64,000 nucleotides of DNA, from the NCBI GenBank assembly GCA_905236645.1, contig CAJOMZ010000012.1, positions 1-64,000 on the forward strand, written 5' to 3'. Position 1 is the first letter of the stretch; the number at the start of each line of letters is the position of its first letter. The notes below the pieces were generated by a model. It had not been told where the DNA came from, ran no database searches, and saw only the letters and a list, made by a program, of their open reading frames with translations. This stretch comes from an uncultured Bacteroidales bacterium. Its GTDB lineage: Bacteria > Bacteroidota > Bacteroidia > Bacteroidales > P3. Shown here piece by piece: positions 49,139-59,256 of this stretch. A program made the translations under genes and the position numbers.

Positions 49139-50182
49139 ATGAAGTTGAACAACATAGAGGATTTCATCCGCGAAATCCAGATGACCTCGCTGGAAAAGGC
49201 GATGGACCGGGCTGCATTTGTTGAGCAGTTCCGCATCAAATTCTTGGGTAAAAAAGGCATAATCAACGAGCTCTTTGAGGAATTCAAGACGGTGCCGAAC
49301 GAGCAGAAGAAAGAGATGGGGCAGGCACTGAACCGCCTCAAGGCCGCTGCACAGGCCAAGATTGAAGAGTTCAAGGCCAGTGTCGAGCAGATGGAACAGC
49401 AGTCGCAGACCAGCGACCTGACGCTGCCGACAGACTACTCCGAGGTGGGCAGCCGCCACGTCCTCTCGGTCGTGATGAATGAAATAACAGACATCTTCTC
49501 GCGCATCGGCTTCACCGTTGCCGAATCGGTCGAGATTGAGGACGACTGGCATCTGTTTTCGGCCCTCAACTTCCCGCACGACCATCCGGCCCGCGATATG
49601 CAGGACACCTTCTTCGTCGAGAAAGAGGAAGGCAGGCAGGAGGTGGCCTTGCGCACACACACGTCGTCTGTCCAGGTGCGCGTGATGGAAAACAACAAGC
49701 CCCCAATCCGTATAATCGCGCCGGGCCGCGTGTTCCGCAACGAGGCAATCTCGGCCCGCGCCCACTGCATCTTCCATCAGGTCGAGGCGCTCTATGTAGA
49801 CAAGAAAGTGACCTTTGCCGACCTCAAACAGACGCTGCTCTATTTCGCCAAGGAGATGTTCGGCGAGCAAACCCGGATACGTCTGCGTCCGTCCTACTTC
49901 CCGTTCACCGAGCCTTCGGCCGAAATGGATATCTCGTGCAATATCTGCGGCGGCAAGGGCTGCAACATCTGCAAAGGTACAGGCTGGCTCGAAATCCTTG
50001 GCTGCGGTATGGTCGACCCCAATGTCCTGGAGGCCTGCGGCATTGATAGCAAGGAATATAGCGGTTTCGCTCTGGGTATGGGCGTGGAACGTATGGCTAT
50101 GCTCAAATACCAGATACGCGACCTTCGTCTTTACTTCGAGAACGACCTGCGCTTCCTGCGTCAGTTCGACGCTCTGGTGTAG
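49139..50182 (+). CDS. pheS: phenylalanyl-tRNA synthetase alpha subunit
   Basis: RTHTSSVQVRVMENNKPPIRIIAPGRVFRNE; GFALGMGVERMAMLKY. Confidence 0.97.
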   Translation: MKLNNIEDFIREIQMTSLEKAMDRAAFVEQFRIKFLGKKGIINELFEEFKTVPNEQKKEMGQALNRLKAAAQAKIEEFKASVEQMEQQSQTSDLTLPTDYSEVGSRHVLSVVMNEITDIFSRIGFTVAESVEIEDDWHLFSALNFPHDHPARDMQDTFFVEKEEGRQEVALRTHTSSVQVRVMENNKPPIRIIAPGRVFRNEAISARAHCIFHQVEALYVDKKVTFADLKQTLLYFAKEMFGEQTRIRLRPSYFPFTEPSAEMDISCNICGGKGCNICKGTGWLEILGCGMVDPNVLEACGIDSKEYSGFALGMGVERMAMLKYQIRDLRLYFENDLRFLRQFDALV

Positions 50183-50212
50183 CCCTGTCGTGTCACTTAA
50201 CACTCTTGGAAT

Positions 50213-50587
50213 ATGTCGTTTATAGACATCGAGAATATGGAATTCTATGCCTATCACGGCTGTTTCGCCGAGGAGTCGAAGATAGGCACCCGTTTCCGCG
50301 TCAACTTGCGGATGGAGGTCGACACTTCTCGGGCGCAAGTGTCTGATAGCATAGATGATACCGTCAACTACCTGTCGGTGTACCAGGCTGTGAAAGGCGA
50401 GATGATGAAACCGTCGCATCTGCTTGAGAACGTCGCCGACAGGATAGCAAGCCGCGTGCTTGGCGACTTTGCCGGTGTGACGCACGTGTGGGTCAAGGTT
50501 ACAAAGCTCAACCCGCCTCTCGGCGGCAGGATGGAGGGCGTGAGCCTCACCGTCGACAAGCAGCGTCAGACCAATCCGTTGTCGTGA
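50213..50587 (+). CDS. folB: dihydroneopterin aldolase
   Basis: IDIENMEFYAYHGCFAEESKIGTRFRVNL. Confidence 0.92.
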   Translation: MSFIDIENMEFYAYHGCFAEESKIGTRFRVNLRMEVDTSRAQVSDSIDDTVNYLSVYQAVKGEMMKPSHLLENVADRIASRVLGDFAGVTHVWVKVTKLNPPLGGRMEGVSLTVDKQRQTNPLS

Positions 50588-51321
50588 AAGCTATAGTAGC
50601 CGGGGCGGTTGTTTTCGCCTATGCCCACTATTATGTGGTCGATGAGTTCGATATTAAGTATCTTTCCGGCTTCTAATATTCTGCAAGTAAGATTCTTATC
50701 CTCGCGGCTCGGGTTTAGGTGGCCCGTTGGGTGGTTGTGTGCCACTGCGATGTATACAGCGTTCTTTTCCAGTGCGGTAGCGAATATGCGGCGTATGTCC
50801 ACGGGTGTGTCGGTGATACCGCCCAGCGAGATGCGCTGTTTGAACAGTGCTTTTCTTTTGATATTAAGATAGATAGCCCAGAATTCTTCGACTGGAAGGT
50901 TGACTATCGAAGGACAAATGTAGTTGAACAGGTCGTTGCTGTCGGAGATGATGTATTCCTTCTGGGCGGCATTCTCGGCTAACATCCTGTAACCAAGCTC
51001 TAAAGCGGCAATGATGGACACTGCTTTAGCCTCGCCCATACCTTTGAAATCGTGTGTCAACTCCTTGATGCCCTGACGCGACAGCAGCGACAGGTTGTTG
51101 TCGTTGCTGTAGAGAATCTCTTTGGCCAGTTCCACGGCGCTTTGGCCCACCGAGCCGCTGCCTATCAGGATGGCCAGCAGCTCGGCATTGGTGAGTTCCT
51201 TCTTGCCTTTGGCGATGAGTTTCTCGCGAGGACGGTCCTCGGCATCCCATTCTTTGACGGTCAAATTCTGTTTTCTGTCATTGGAATCAGATAGTTGCGC
51301 GGTTTTATTCTCGTTTTCCAT
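50566..51321 (-). CDS. radC: DNA repair protein RadC (JAB/MPN domain)
   Basis: DRPREKLIAKGKKELTNAELLAILIGSG; VAHNHPTGHLNPSREDKNLT. Confidence 0.95.
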   Translation of the reverse strand: MENENKTAQLSDSNDRKQNLTVKEWDAEDRPREKLIAKGKKELTNAELLAILIGSGSVGQSAVELAKEILYSNDNNLSLLSRQGIKELTHDFKGMGEAKAVSIIAALELGYRMLAENAAQKEYIISDSNDLFNYICPSIVNLPVEEFWAIYLNIKRKALFKQRISLGGITDTPVDIRRIFATALEKNAVYIAVAHNHPTGHLNPSREDKNLTCRILEAGKILNIELIDHIIVGIGENNRPGYYSFHDNGLV

Positions 51322-51410
51322 AGCGGGATATTTTGTGCAAAGGTACGAAAAATAAATCATATCCTGCTCCCGTTTTCTTCGGAAAATGTCCGTACCAACT
51401 CCGTCCGTTG

Positions 51411-51492
51411 TACAATATATGTACAATAGTTGTACAATACTTGTACAATTGGTAAACGTACAAATATTGTACAAGTATTGTACATATGTATG
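51411..51492. repeat. Family B inverted tandem-array element, copy 2 (B2)
   Basis: TACAATATATGTACAATAGTTGTACAATACTTGTAC, loop AATTGGTAAAC identical to B1, complementary right arm; flank GTACCAACTCCGTCCG. Confidence 0.96.
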
Positions 51493-51691
51493 TTCAGGGT
51501 CTGGTTTTCAGGTGGTTTTGTTTGCGGCCTTTTCGGGGGTGTTCCGGCGGCGTTTACGAGTGCTTTCGGCGGGTTGTGGCAGGCGTCGTGGATTTGGGGC
51601 GGATGTAAATTTTTCTGTGTGTGGCAGAGGTTGATTTTAAGTATTTTAATAATGGTTATATTAGATATTAGCGTTTTTTTTGAAAAATATG

Positions 51692-51721
51692 TTGTGAAGT
51701 CAAGATTTTTTCTTATTTTTG
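51692..51721 (+). promoter_or_regulatory. promoter of secDF
   Basis: TTG-N19-TATTTTTG. Confidence 0.65.
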
Positions 51722-51768
51722 CATATTCAAAATGTAGATAAACCAAAAAAAACTTTAACACGTAAGAT

Positions 51769-54700
51769 ATGCAGAATAAAGGACTTATCAGATTTTTGGC
51801 GATTGCTTTTGTGCTTGTTTGTTTGTTCCAATTGTCGTTTTCTTTCGCGACGAGGAAGGTTGAGAACAAGGCTAAGGCTAACGCTGTGAAGTATGTAGAG
51901 AGTGCACAGGGAAAGAGTGACATCGATGCTTGCCTTAAAAGACAGGCTGGCAGCGATATGAGTGCTGCTGAGCTGAAAAACTTGACGGCGATAGTTACTG
52001 ACTCACTGCGTGCGACTAAAGAGACTTACTACCTTGATTCTATGGCCAATGAGAAGGTCTGGATGGGTTTCACCTACAGGAAATGCCAGGCACGCGAGAT
52101 CAATCTCGGCCTCGACCTGAAAGGTGGTATGAACGTGATGCTGGAGGTGTCGACGGTCGACGTCGTCAAGGCTCTGGCCAACTACACTAACGACGAGGTT
52201 TTCAACAAGGCTATCGATATGGCTTTGGAACAGCAGAAAAAGTCTGTCAACGAGAATTTTGTCAGTCTGTTCTACGACGCTATCGTTTCAATCAAGCCCG
52301 ATGTCCGTCTGGCCGGTTACTTCAGCGGTCAGCTGACGGGTACGACATTGAACGACGACAACAATACCATCCTTTCAAAACTTAAAGAAGAAACCAGCAG
52401 CGCATACGACAGGACCTATGAGATTCTGCGCAAGCGTATCGACAAGTTCGGTGTGGCCCAGCCCACTATCCAGCGCCTTCAGGCCTCGGAGCGTATCCTT
52501 GTCGAGCTGCCCGGCGTGAAGGACCCGCAGCGTGTGCGCAAGCTTTTGAAGGGTACCGCCCAGTTGGAGTTTTGGGCTACCTATAGCGGCGATATGGCCG
52601 ACTCCCGTCTCCTCAATGAGTACAACAGGGTTGCGGGCTATCTGACCGCCACCGATGAGTATATGGCCTCGAAAGGTAACCTGAATGCCGAAGTCGCTGA
52701 TAGCAACGCTGTTGTGGACAGCAGCGCCGTGGCTGAAGCGCCCGCGCCTGTATCAAATGAGGTTGACCAGCAGAGCGAGCAGTACAAGAAGGACCATCCT
52801 CTGATGTCGCTCTTCGCCCAGTGGCAGGGCTATCCGGTCTATCCTCCGGTTGTGTTCCGCGCAACCGAGGCCGACACCGCCGCCGTCAACCGTATGATTG
52901 CCGAGGGCGTGAAGGCCGGCAAGGTCAACGCTCGCGAAGTGAAATACCTGTGGTCGGTGAAGCCGATCGAGGAAGGCTCGAATGTGTTTGAACTCTATGC
53001 CATCAAGATTGAGGACTATGACCGCAACACCAATCTCCCGAAGGCCAAGCTCGACGGAAGTGTGATTACCGACGCCCGTCAGGACTTCAGCACTGCCGAG
53101 GGCAACGAGATTTCGATGACAATGAACTCGGAAGGAGCCCACGCTTGGAAGAACATCACCCACGACAACATAGGCAAGTGTGTGGCCATCGTTCTTGATG
53201 ACCAGGTCTACTCGGCACCGCGTGTCAACGGCGAGATTGCTGGCGGCCGCTCGTCGATTACCGGTAGTTTCACCCTTGACGAGGCCAAGGACCTTGCCAA
53301 TGTGCTGAAGTCTGGTAAGCTGCCTGCTCCCGCCCGCATCGTCCAGGAAGCTGTCGTCGGTCCTTCGCTGGGTCAGGAGTCAATCCACAAAGGTTTGGTT
53401 TCATTCATCCTTGCTTTTATTATTGTACTTATTTATATGGTCATCTTCTACAACCGCGCCGGTTGGGTGTCGGTGGTGGCACTGGTGACCAACGTGTTCT
53501 TGCTGATGGGCGTGCTTGCCTCGATCGGCGCCGTGTTGACTTTGCCTGGTATCGCAGGTATTGTGTTGACAATGGCAATGGCTGTCGACGGCAACGTGAT
53601 TATCTATGAGCGTATCAAAGAAGAGCTGCGTGCCGGCAAGAGCCTGGCCAATGCTGTCGACGAAGGTTTCAAGAACGCTATGTCGGCTATTATCGACGGT
53701 CAGGTGACAACCTTCCTGCTGGGTCTGGTGCTTATTATGTTCGGCTCGGGTACTGTCCAGGGCTTTGCCGTTACGCTGTGTATCGGTATCGTCACTTCGC
53801 TGTTCACCAGTATATTCATTACCCGTCTGGTTATCGACTGGATGCTGAACCATAAGAAGAAACTCAACTTCTCGTTCAGCTTCACGGAGAACTTTATGCG
53901 CAATTCTAAGATCGATTTTATGGGCAAGCGCAAAGTGTTCTATATTATCGGTATCAGCGCCATCGTTCTCTGCCTCGTCGGTATCTTCGGCCGTCATCTG
54001 AGTATGGGCATTGACTTTACCGGAGGCCGTACCTATGTGGTCCGTTTCGACCAGGATGTCAACGTGGTTGATGTCCGTTCAAGCCTGGCTGCACAGTTCG
54101 ATGAGGCTCCCGAGGTCAAGTCCTATGGCCCGAACAACCAGGTGAAGATTACCACCAACATTGTTGCCGAAGACTATTACGAAGCTTATCGTGAGGCTCA
54201 CAACCTTTCGGCCGGTGACACCATTACCGACGAGATGGTCATCAACGAGAAACTGTTTGCCGGTACGAAGCAGTACTTCAGCAAGACTGACGACGGCAAG
54301 GAAATCTCGTTGCTGCAGTTTGCCGATGCCGAGGTTTATCCCTACGGTATCATCCAGTCTGAGCAGGTTGAGGCTACAATGGCCACGGATATGAGGCGCA
54401 ATTCTATCCTCGCCGTGCTTGGCGGTCTGTTGGTTATCTTCGCCTACATCGGAATCCGTTTCCGCAGCTGGCGTTTCGGTGTCGGCAGTGTGGCTGCCTT
54501 GACACACGATACCCTCTTGATTATCGGTATATTCGCTCTGCTGCGCGGCCTTCTGCCGTTCAGTCTGGATGTCGACCAGTCGTTCATCGCCGCCGTGCTG
54601 ACAGTGATTGGCTATTCAATCAATGCCACGGTGGTTATTTTCGACCGCGTCCGCGAGAACCGGAATCTTTATCCGAAACGTGATCTGGTCCAGCATATGA

Positions 54701-54930
54701 ACGATGCCATCAACGCAACGTTGGCACGTACAATCAACACTTCGGGCACCACGTTCTTCACCCTGCTGATGATGTTCATCTTTGGCGGTGAGGTCATCCG
54801 TGGTTTCATCTTCGCTCTGTTGGTTGGTGTTGTATGCGGTGTGTTCTCGTCGGTCTGCCTTGCTTGCCCGATTGTCTACGAGGTGAGCAAGAAGCGCGAG
54901 GCCAAGAGACTCAATGCCGGCAATAAATAG
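51769..54930 (+). CDS. secDF: fused protein translocase SecDF
   Basis: 1053 aa; LGLDLKGGMNVMLEV, GVAQPTIQRLQASERILVELPGV, MGIDFTGGRTYVVRFD. Confidence 0.96.
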   Translation: MQNKGLIRFLAIAFVLVCLFQLSFSFATRKVENKAKANAVKYVESAQGKSDIDACLKRQAGSDMSAAELKNLTAIVTDSLRATKETYYLDSMANEKVWMGFTYRKCQAREINLGLDLKGGMNVMLEVSTVDVVKALANYTNDEVFNKAIDMALEQQKKSVNENFVSLFYDAIVSIKPDVRLAGYFSGQLTGTTLNDDNNTILSKLKEETSSAYDRTYEILRKRIDKFGVAQPTIQRLQASERILVELPGVKDPQRVRKLLKGTAQLEFWATYSGDMADSRLLNEYNRVAGYLTATDEYMASKGNLNAEVADSNAVVDSSAVAEAPAPVSNEVDQQSEQYKKDHPLMSLFAQWQGYPVYPPVVFRATEADTAAVNRMIAEGVKAGKVNAREVKYLWSVKPIEEGSNVFELYAIKIEDYDRNTNLPKAKLDGSVITDARQDFSTAEGNEISMTMNSEGAHAWKNITHDNIGKCVAIVLDDQVYSAPRVNGEIAGGRSSITGSFTLDEAKDLANVLKSGKLPAPARIVQEAVVGPSLGQESIHKGLVSFILAFIIVLIYMVIFYNRAGWVSVVALVTNVFLLMGVLASIGAVLTLPGIAGIVLTMAMAVDGNVIIYERIKEELRAGKSLANAVDEGFKNAMSAIIDGQVTTFLLGLVLIMFGSGTVQGFAVTLCIGIVTSLFTSIFITRLVIDWMLNHKKKLNFSFSFTENFMRNSKIDFMGKRKVFYIIGISAIVLCLVGIFGRHLSMGIDFTGGRTYVVRFDQDVNVVDVRSSLAAQFDEAPEVKSYGPNNQVKITTNIVAEDYYEAYREAHNLSAGDTITDEMVINEKLFAGTKQYFSKTDDGKEISLLQFADAEVYPYGIIQSEQVEATMATDMRRNSILAVLGGLLVIFAYIGIRFRSWRFGVGSVAALTHDTLLIIGIFALLRGLLPFSLDVDQSFIAAVLTVIGYSINATVVIFDRVRENRNLYPKRDLVQHMNDAINATLARTINTSGTTFFTLLMMFIFGGEVIRGFIFALLVGVVCGVFSSVCLACPIVYEVSKKREAKRLNAGNK

Positions 54931-54956
54931 GAATGTAATCAATACATAAAAGATAG

Positions 54957-55364
54957 ATGGACTTTTTAGACATCATCATAACAATAGCCATACTGGGTGT
55001 GGGCAGTCTTCTTACCGGCAGCAAAAAAGGTAGGAAGACTGTCCGGCAGCAGGCTGCGGCACCCCGTCCGGCAGCGGAGCCTCATCCGTTTCAGACTGTT
55101 TTTGAGTCGGATGAGGATTCGTCGTTTGATGATGCCGGGGATATTGAAGACTCGGAAGAGAAGTTTGGCGAGGAGCCTGCGGGCGATACTTATTTCACCT
55201 ATGAGGCCCCTGGCGCAAATTGGGACAGCGAGGTCCGCTGTGAGCAGGCCCAGCCTATCCAGGTGCAGAAGGAAACAGCAGTGCGCCCGCGTGTGATGGG
55301 AGAGGAGTTCGACCTGCGCAAGGCATTCATCTATCAGACGATTATGGAACGTGTTGAGTGCTGA
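54957..55364 (+). CDS. hypothetical protein with one N-terminal TM
   Basis: 135 aa, acidic C-terminal region. Confidence 0.55.
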   Translation: MDFLDIIITIAILGVGSLLTGSKKGRKTVRQQAAAPRPAAEPHPFQTVFESDEDSSFDDAGDIEDSEEKFGEEPAGDTYFTYEAPGANWDSEVRCEQAQPIQVQKETAVRPRVMGEEFDLRKAFIYQTIMERVEC

Positions 55365-55435
55365 AAGGCATTCAATGCGATGCTTGTAAATAATGAAATA
55401 AAATAAATAATTAACTCTCTACAAAAACAACAAGT

Positions 55436-58400
55436 ATGTTTAGAAAGGTACTATTAACGATCGGGCTGCTATTAGCTGCACAGGTGGTTGCTTTTGCACA
55501 AGGTACAATGAAGGGTACCATCACCGACGAGAAGACAGGTGAGCCTCTTATGGGTGCAAACGTCGTTGCCAAGCAGGGCGGCCAATTTATGGGTGGTGCC
55601 CGTACGGACCTTGACGGTAACTATACCATCAAGGGTCTGCAAGTAGGTAATTATGAGATTGAGGTCTCATATATGGGCTACACCACCGTGAAGACGGAAA
55701 TCAACGTTAAGGCTTCTGGTTTCACTGTCTACAACGAAAAGTTGACCAAGGCGGGTCAGCAGTTGAAAGATGTCATTGTGAGGGCCCAGAAGGTTCCTGT
55801 GATTGAGATTGGTACTCCAGAGTCGGGTGCTCGTATTACGGCAGACGATATTGCCAAGATGCCTACCAACTCGGTTGAAGGTATCGTCGCTGCTGTGGCC
55901 GGCGTCGGATATAACGACGGTGGTACGGGAACGGCTCGTGGTGAGGAAGGTATGGTTACCCAGGTGGGCAACGTTCGTACCCGTACTGGTGTCAATGTGC
56001 CTAAGGAGGCCATTGCCGAAATCCAGGTTGTGCTTGGCGGTACACCGGCCAACATCGGTGAGGCTATCGGTGGTACTCAGATTATCACACTGAAACCGCC
56101 TTCGTCAAAAATGATGGGTATGATTAAATATGAGACGCTGCTTGACTATCGTCTGTGGAACAGCCTTGTTGTATGGCTCACTGGTCCTGTCGCCAAGACT
56201 TCGCTCAAGGATGAGAATGGCGAAAAGACAGGTGAACGTACATTCTTGGGTTTCCGTTTCACGGGTTCCGGTAGCTATACGAAGTTCGGCTATTATCGCG
56301 CAAAGGACGGCCGCTACCAGGTTGTGAATGACGACAAGGTAATGGAAATCGAGAACCAGCCTCTCGTTTATGACCCGGTCGAGGGTACTGTCAATTATTC
56401 GGCAGAATATCTCCGTGCCAGCGATTTCGTCACAATCACCCGCCCCAATGCCAAGAATTACTATTCCAGTAAGGACCGTCAGGCTGACTTTGGCAGCTAC
56501 AGCATCAATCTGCAGGGTGCATTGGACTTCCGCTTCTCAGAACTGACATCGTTGGTACTCACCGGAGAGTATGACTACAGCTATGGCCCCAGTACAAGTT
56601 TGTACTATTTCCCGTTGAACTTGCATAATGCTGCCAATGGCGTCAGCAAGGTCCAGAACTTCTCGATTACCGCTGATTTCACCCAGCGCTTCAAGGATCC
56701 CGAGCCTGTTTCGGACCCGAGCAATCCGGATGTTAAAATAGAACCTGTGGTTTCGAAGGTTATGTACAACATCTCGGCTATGTACAACCGTTACAGCACT
56801 AAGTCTTACAACGAGAAGTTTGGTGACGATGTTTTCAAATATGGTCATATAGGTACATTCTACAGAACCCAGACTCCGTCGTATGAAATCCGTTCGGACT
56901 ACAACTACCACGGTACTACGCAGACTGCTCATATCCAGAACAGCTGGATTGAGAACTCTCAGTATGTGGCTCCGTCGGAGTACAACCCGATTCTGTCGAA
57001 TTATACGACCCAGCTCTTCAATACTCCTTCTCTGACACCGTATCTTACAACATTTGATGGTATCCGCAGTCTCAATGGTCTTGTGAATGGTACTTCTGTG
57101 CCCAGTGTTTACGGTCGTTTCTATAATGTCGGTGTCCAGAGCACTTCGTATTCGAAGAGTGAAAACAACTACTATTATGTGTCGGCAAAGGCTGCTGCAA
57201 CCGTTAAAGGTCACGACCTTGAAATCGGTTTCAACTACGACCAGTATACCGCTGCATCGTATGGTCTGTCTGCTTACCAGCTGTGGACATTGATGCGCCA
57301 GTCTGCCAATGCCCATATTTCGCAGTTGGATTTCGACCGTCCTATCGAGCATTTTGTCGATGGTGACCTTTATGTTGACTATAACCGTTTGAACGGTGGT
57401 GGCCAGACTTGTTTTGACGAGTCTTTGCGTAGAGCACTGGGACTTGATGTCAACGGCTCTGACTGGCTGGATATCGACCGCTATTCGCCGGAAGATTACA
57501 ACAACTTTGGCGGTATCAATATGTTCTCTGCCAACGAGTTGTTCAACAGCGGTAACCAGCTGGTCAGCTACTTTGGTTATGACCACACCGGTAAAAAATA
57601 CAATGATTGGACCGGGGACCTGGACGACTTCTTTGATCCCAAAGGCCGTGGTCATGAGAACTTCCAGTACCTGCCGGCTTTCTCGCCGATTTATGCAGCA
57701 GGTTATATTCAGGACAAGTTCTACTTCCAGGATCTTATCTTCAACGTCGGTGTGCGTGTTGACTATTACGACGGCAACCAGATGGTGTTGAAAGACCCCT
57801 ATCTGCTTTATGAATCGTACACTGTCGGCAATCTGACCGATGGTAAGGCTGCTTACAATACGGGTTTGGCAAACAATGCCTTCCCCGCTGGTGCCAAGGA
57901 CGACTGGGTCGTCTATGTCGACGACGCTAACTCAACCACTCCCACCATTCGCGGTTATCGTGAAGGGAGCATTTGGTACAATGCCGACGGTGTTCAGGTG
58001 TCATCTCACAGTGCTGTGGCCGGTGAGTCAGGCAGGCCTACACCATACCGTACCACCGGTGAGGGTGGCGGCCAGCAGACCGCTACAATCGGTAACGGCA
58101 GCGGCAACCGTATTTCGGCAAACGCCTTCAAGGATTATGAACCTCAAATTGTGGTTATGCCTCGTATCGCTTTCTCTTTCCCGGTTAACGATAAGTCGCA
58201 GTTCAAAGCCAACTATGATATTATTGCCCGTCGTCCTTCTTCGGGATGGCAGGCTGATTACTTTAGCTATCTCTATATGACTCAGGCAAACGGCTATATC
58301 AACAACCCGAACTTGAAACCTGAGCGTATCACCAACTATGAGTTGGGCTTCCAGCAGGCACTGAACAAGGATAAGACCGCCGCTCTCAGCATTTCGGCTT

Positions 58401-59227
58401 ACTATAAAGAGACTCGCGACCTTATTCAGATTGTACAGTATGCCGGTGCAGACCCGAACCCGAACTACTATTCTTTCGATAATGTCGACTTCAAAACCAT
58501 TAAGGGTGTCTCTCTGTCGTTCGATATGCGTCAGAGCAACAATGTCCGTATCAATGCCAACTATACCCTGCAGTATGCTGAAGGCACTGGTTTGACACCT
58601 ACCACGATGTCCGAGCTTATCAAAGAGGGTTACACAACCCTTAAGATGCTCAACCCCATCAGCGACGACCGTCGTCACGAGTTCAAAGCCAATGTCGACT
58701 ATCGCCTTGGCAAGGGCGAGGGCTTCTCGATCACTCGTACTGTAAAGGATAAGGATGGCAATCCTCGCAAGAAAGAGATCTACCCGCTCCAGGATTTCGG
58801 TATCAACTTCCTCGCTGTTGCCCAGTCGGGTCGTCCTTACACCAGACAGTTCAGCAACACGCAGAGCACCATCGTGGGTAGCTATCGTGGCGCTCGTATG
58901 CCTTGGGCTTTCTATTTCGATGTTGTTGTCGACAAGACTTGGCCTATCGAAATCAAGCGTGACGGTAAGAAAAATCTTCAGACAAGACTTAATGCCGCTG
59001 TTACGGTTAGGAACATTTTCGATATCAGAAATGTTACCGGTGTGTTCAATGTCACGGGTAACCCCTCGGACGACGGTTATCTGACTGACCCCGAGACACA
59101 GTCGGTGATCAATGCATATCTTGATCCTCAATCGTTCCGCGATTTATATAGTATAATGCTCAGCAACGGTACGTGGAATTGGTCCAGTCCTCGAACGATT
59201 CGTGTAGCGTTGACTTACCTATTCTAA
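55436..59227 (+). CDS. TonB-dependent receptor with carboxypeptidase-regulatory-like N-terminal domain
   Basis: GTMKGTITDEKTGEPLMGANVVAKQGGQFMGGARTDLDGNYTIKGLQVGNYEIEVSYMGY; plug domain; C-terminal beta strand with final F. Confidence 0.92.
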   Translation: MFRKVLLTIGLLLAAQVVAFAQGTMKGTITDEKTGEPLMGANVVAKQGGQFMGGARTDLDGNYTIKGLQVGNYEIEVSYMGYTTVKTEINVKASGFTVYNEKLTKAGQQLKDVIVRAQKVPVIEIGTPESGARITADDIAKMPTNSVEGIVAAVAGVGYNDGGTGTARGEEGMVTQVGNVRTRTGVNVPKEAIAEIQVVLGGTPANIGEAIGGTQIITLKPPSSKMMGMIKYETLLDYRLWNSLVVWLTGPVAKTSLKDENGEKTGERTFLGFRFTGSGSYTKFGYYRAKDGRYQVVNDDKVMEIENQPLVYDPVEGTVNYSAEYLRASDFVTITRPNAKNYYSSKDRQADFGSYSINLQGALDFRFSELTSLVLTGEYDYSYGPSTSLYYFPLNLHNAANGVSKVQNFSITADFTQRFKDPEPVSDPSNPDVKIEPVVSKVMYNISAMYNRYSTKSYNEKFGDDVFKYGHIGTFYRTQTPSYEIRSDYNYHGTTQTAHIQNSWIENSQYVAPSEYNPILSNYTTQLFNTPSLTPYLTTFDGIRSLNGLVNGTSVPSVYGRFYNVGVQSTSYSKSENNYYYVSAKAAATVKGHDLEIGFNYDQYTAASYGLSAYQLWTLMRQSANAHISQLDFDRPIEHFVDGDLYVDYNRLNGGGQTCFDESLRRALGLDVNGSDWLDIDRYSPEDYNNFGGINMFSANELFNSGNQLVSYFGYDHTGKKYNDWTGDLDDFFDPKGRGHENFQYLPAFSPIYAAGYIQDKFYFQDLIFNVGVRVDYYDGNQMVLKDPYLLYESYTVGNLTDGKAAYNTGLANNAFPAGAKDDWVVYVDDANSTTPTIRGYREGSIWYNADGVQVSSHSAVAGESGRPTPYRTTGEGGGQQTATIGNGSGNRISANAFKDYEPQIVVMPRIAFSFPVNDKSQFKANYDIIARRPSSGWQADYFSYLYMTQANGYINNPNLKPERITNYELGFQQALNKDKTAALSISAYYKETRDLIQIVQYAGADPNPNYYSFDNVDFKTIKGVSLSFDMRQSNNVRINANYTLQYAEGTGLTPTTMSELIKEGYTTLKMLNPISDDRRHEFKANVDYRLGKGEGFSITRTVKDKDGNPRKKEIYPLQDFGINFLAVAQSGRPYTRQFSNTQSTIVGSYRGARMPWAFYFDVVVDKTWPIEIKRDGKKNLQTRLNAAVTVRNIFDIRNVTGVFNVTGNPSDDGYLTDPETQSVINAYLDPQSFRDLYSIMLSNGTWNWSSPRTIRVALTYLF

Positions 59228-59256
59228 ACAATACTAACGCGAAAAATTATTAAGAG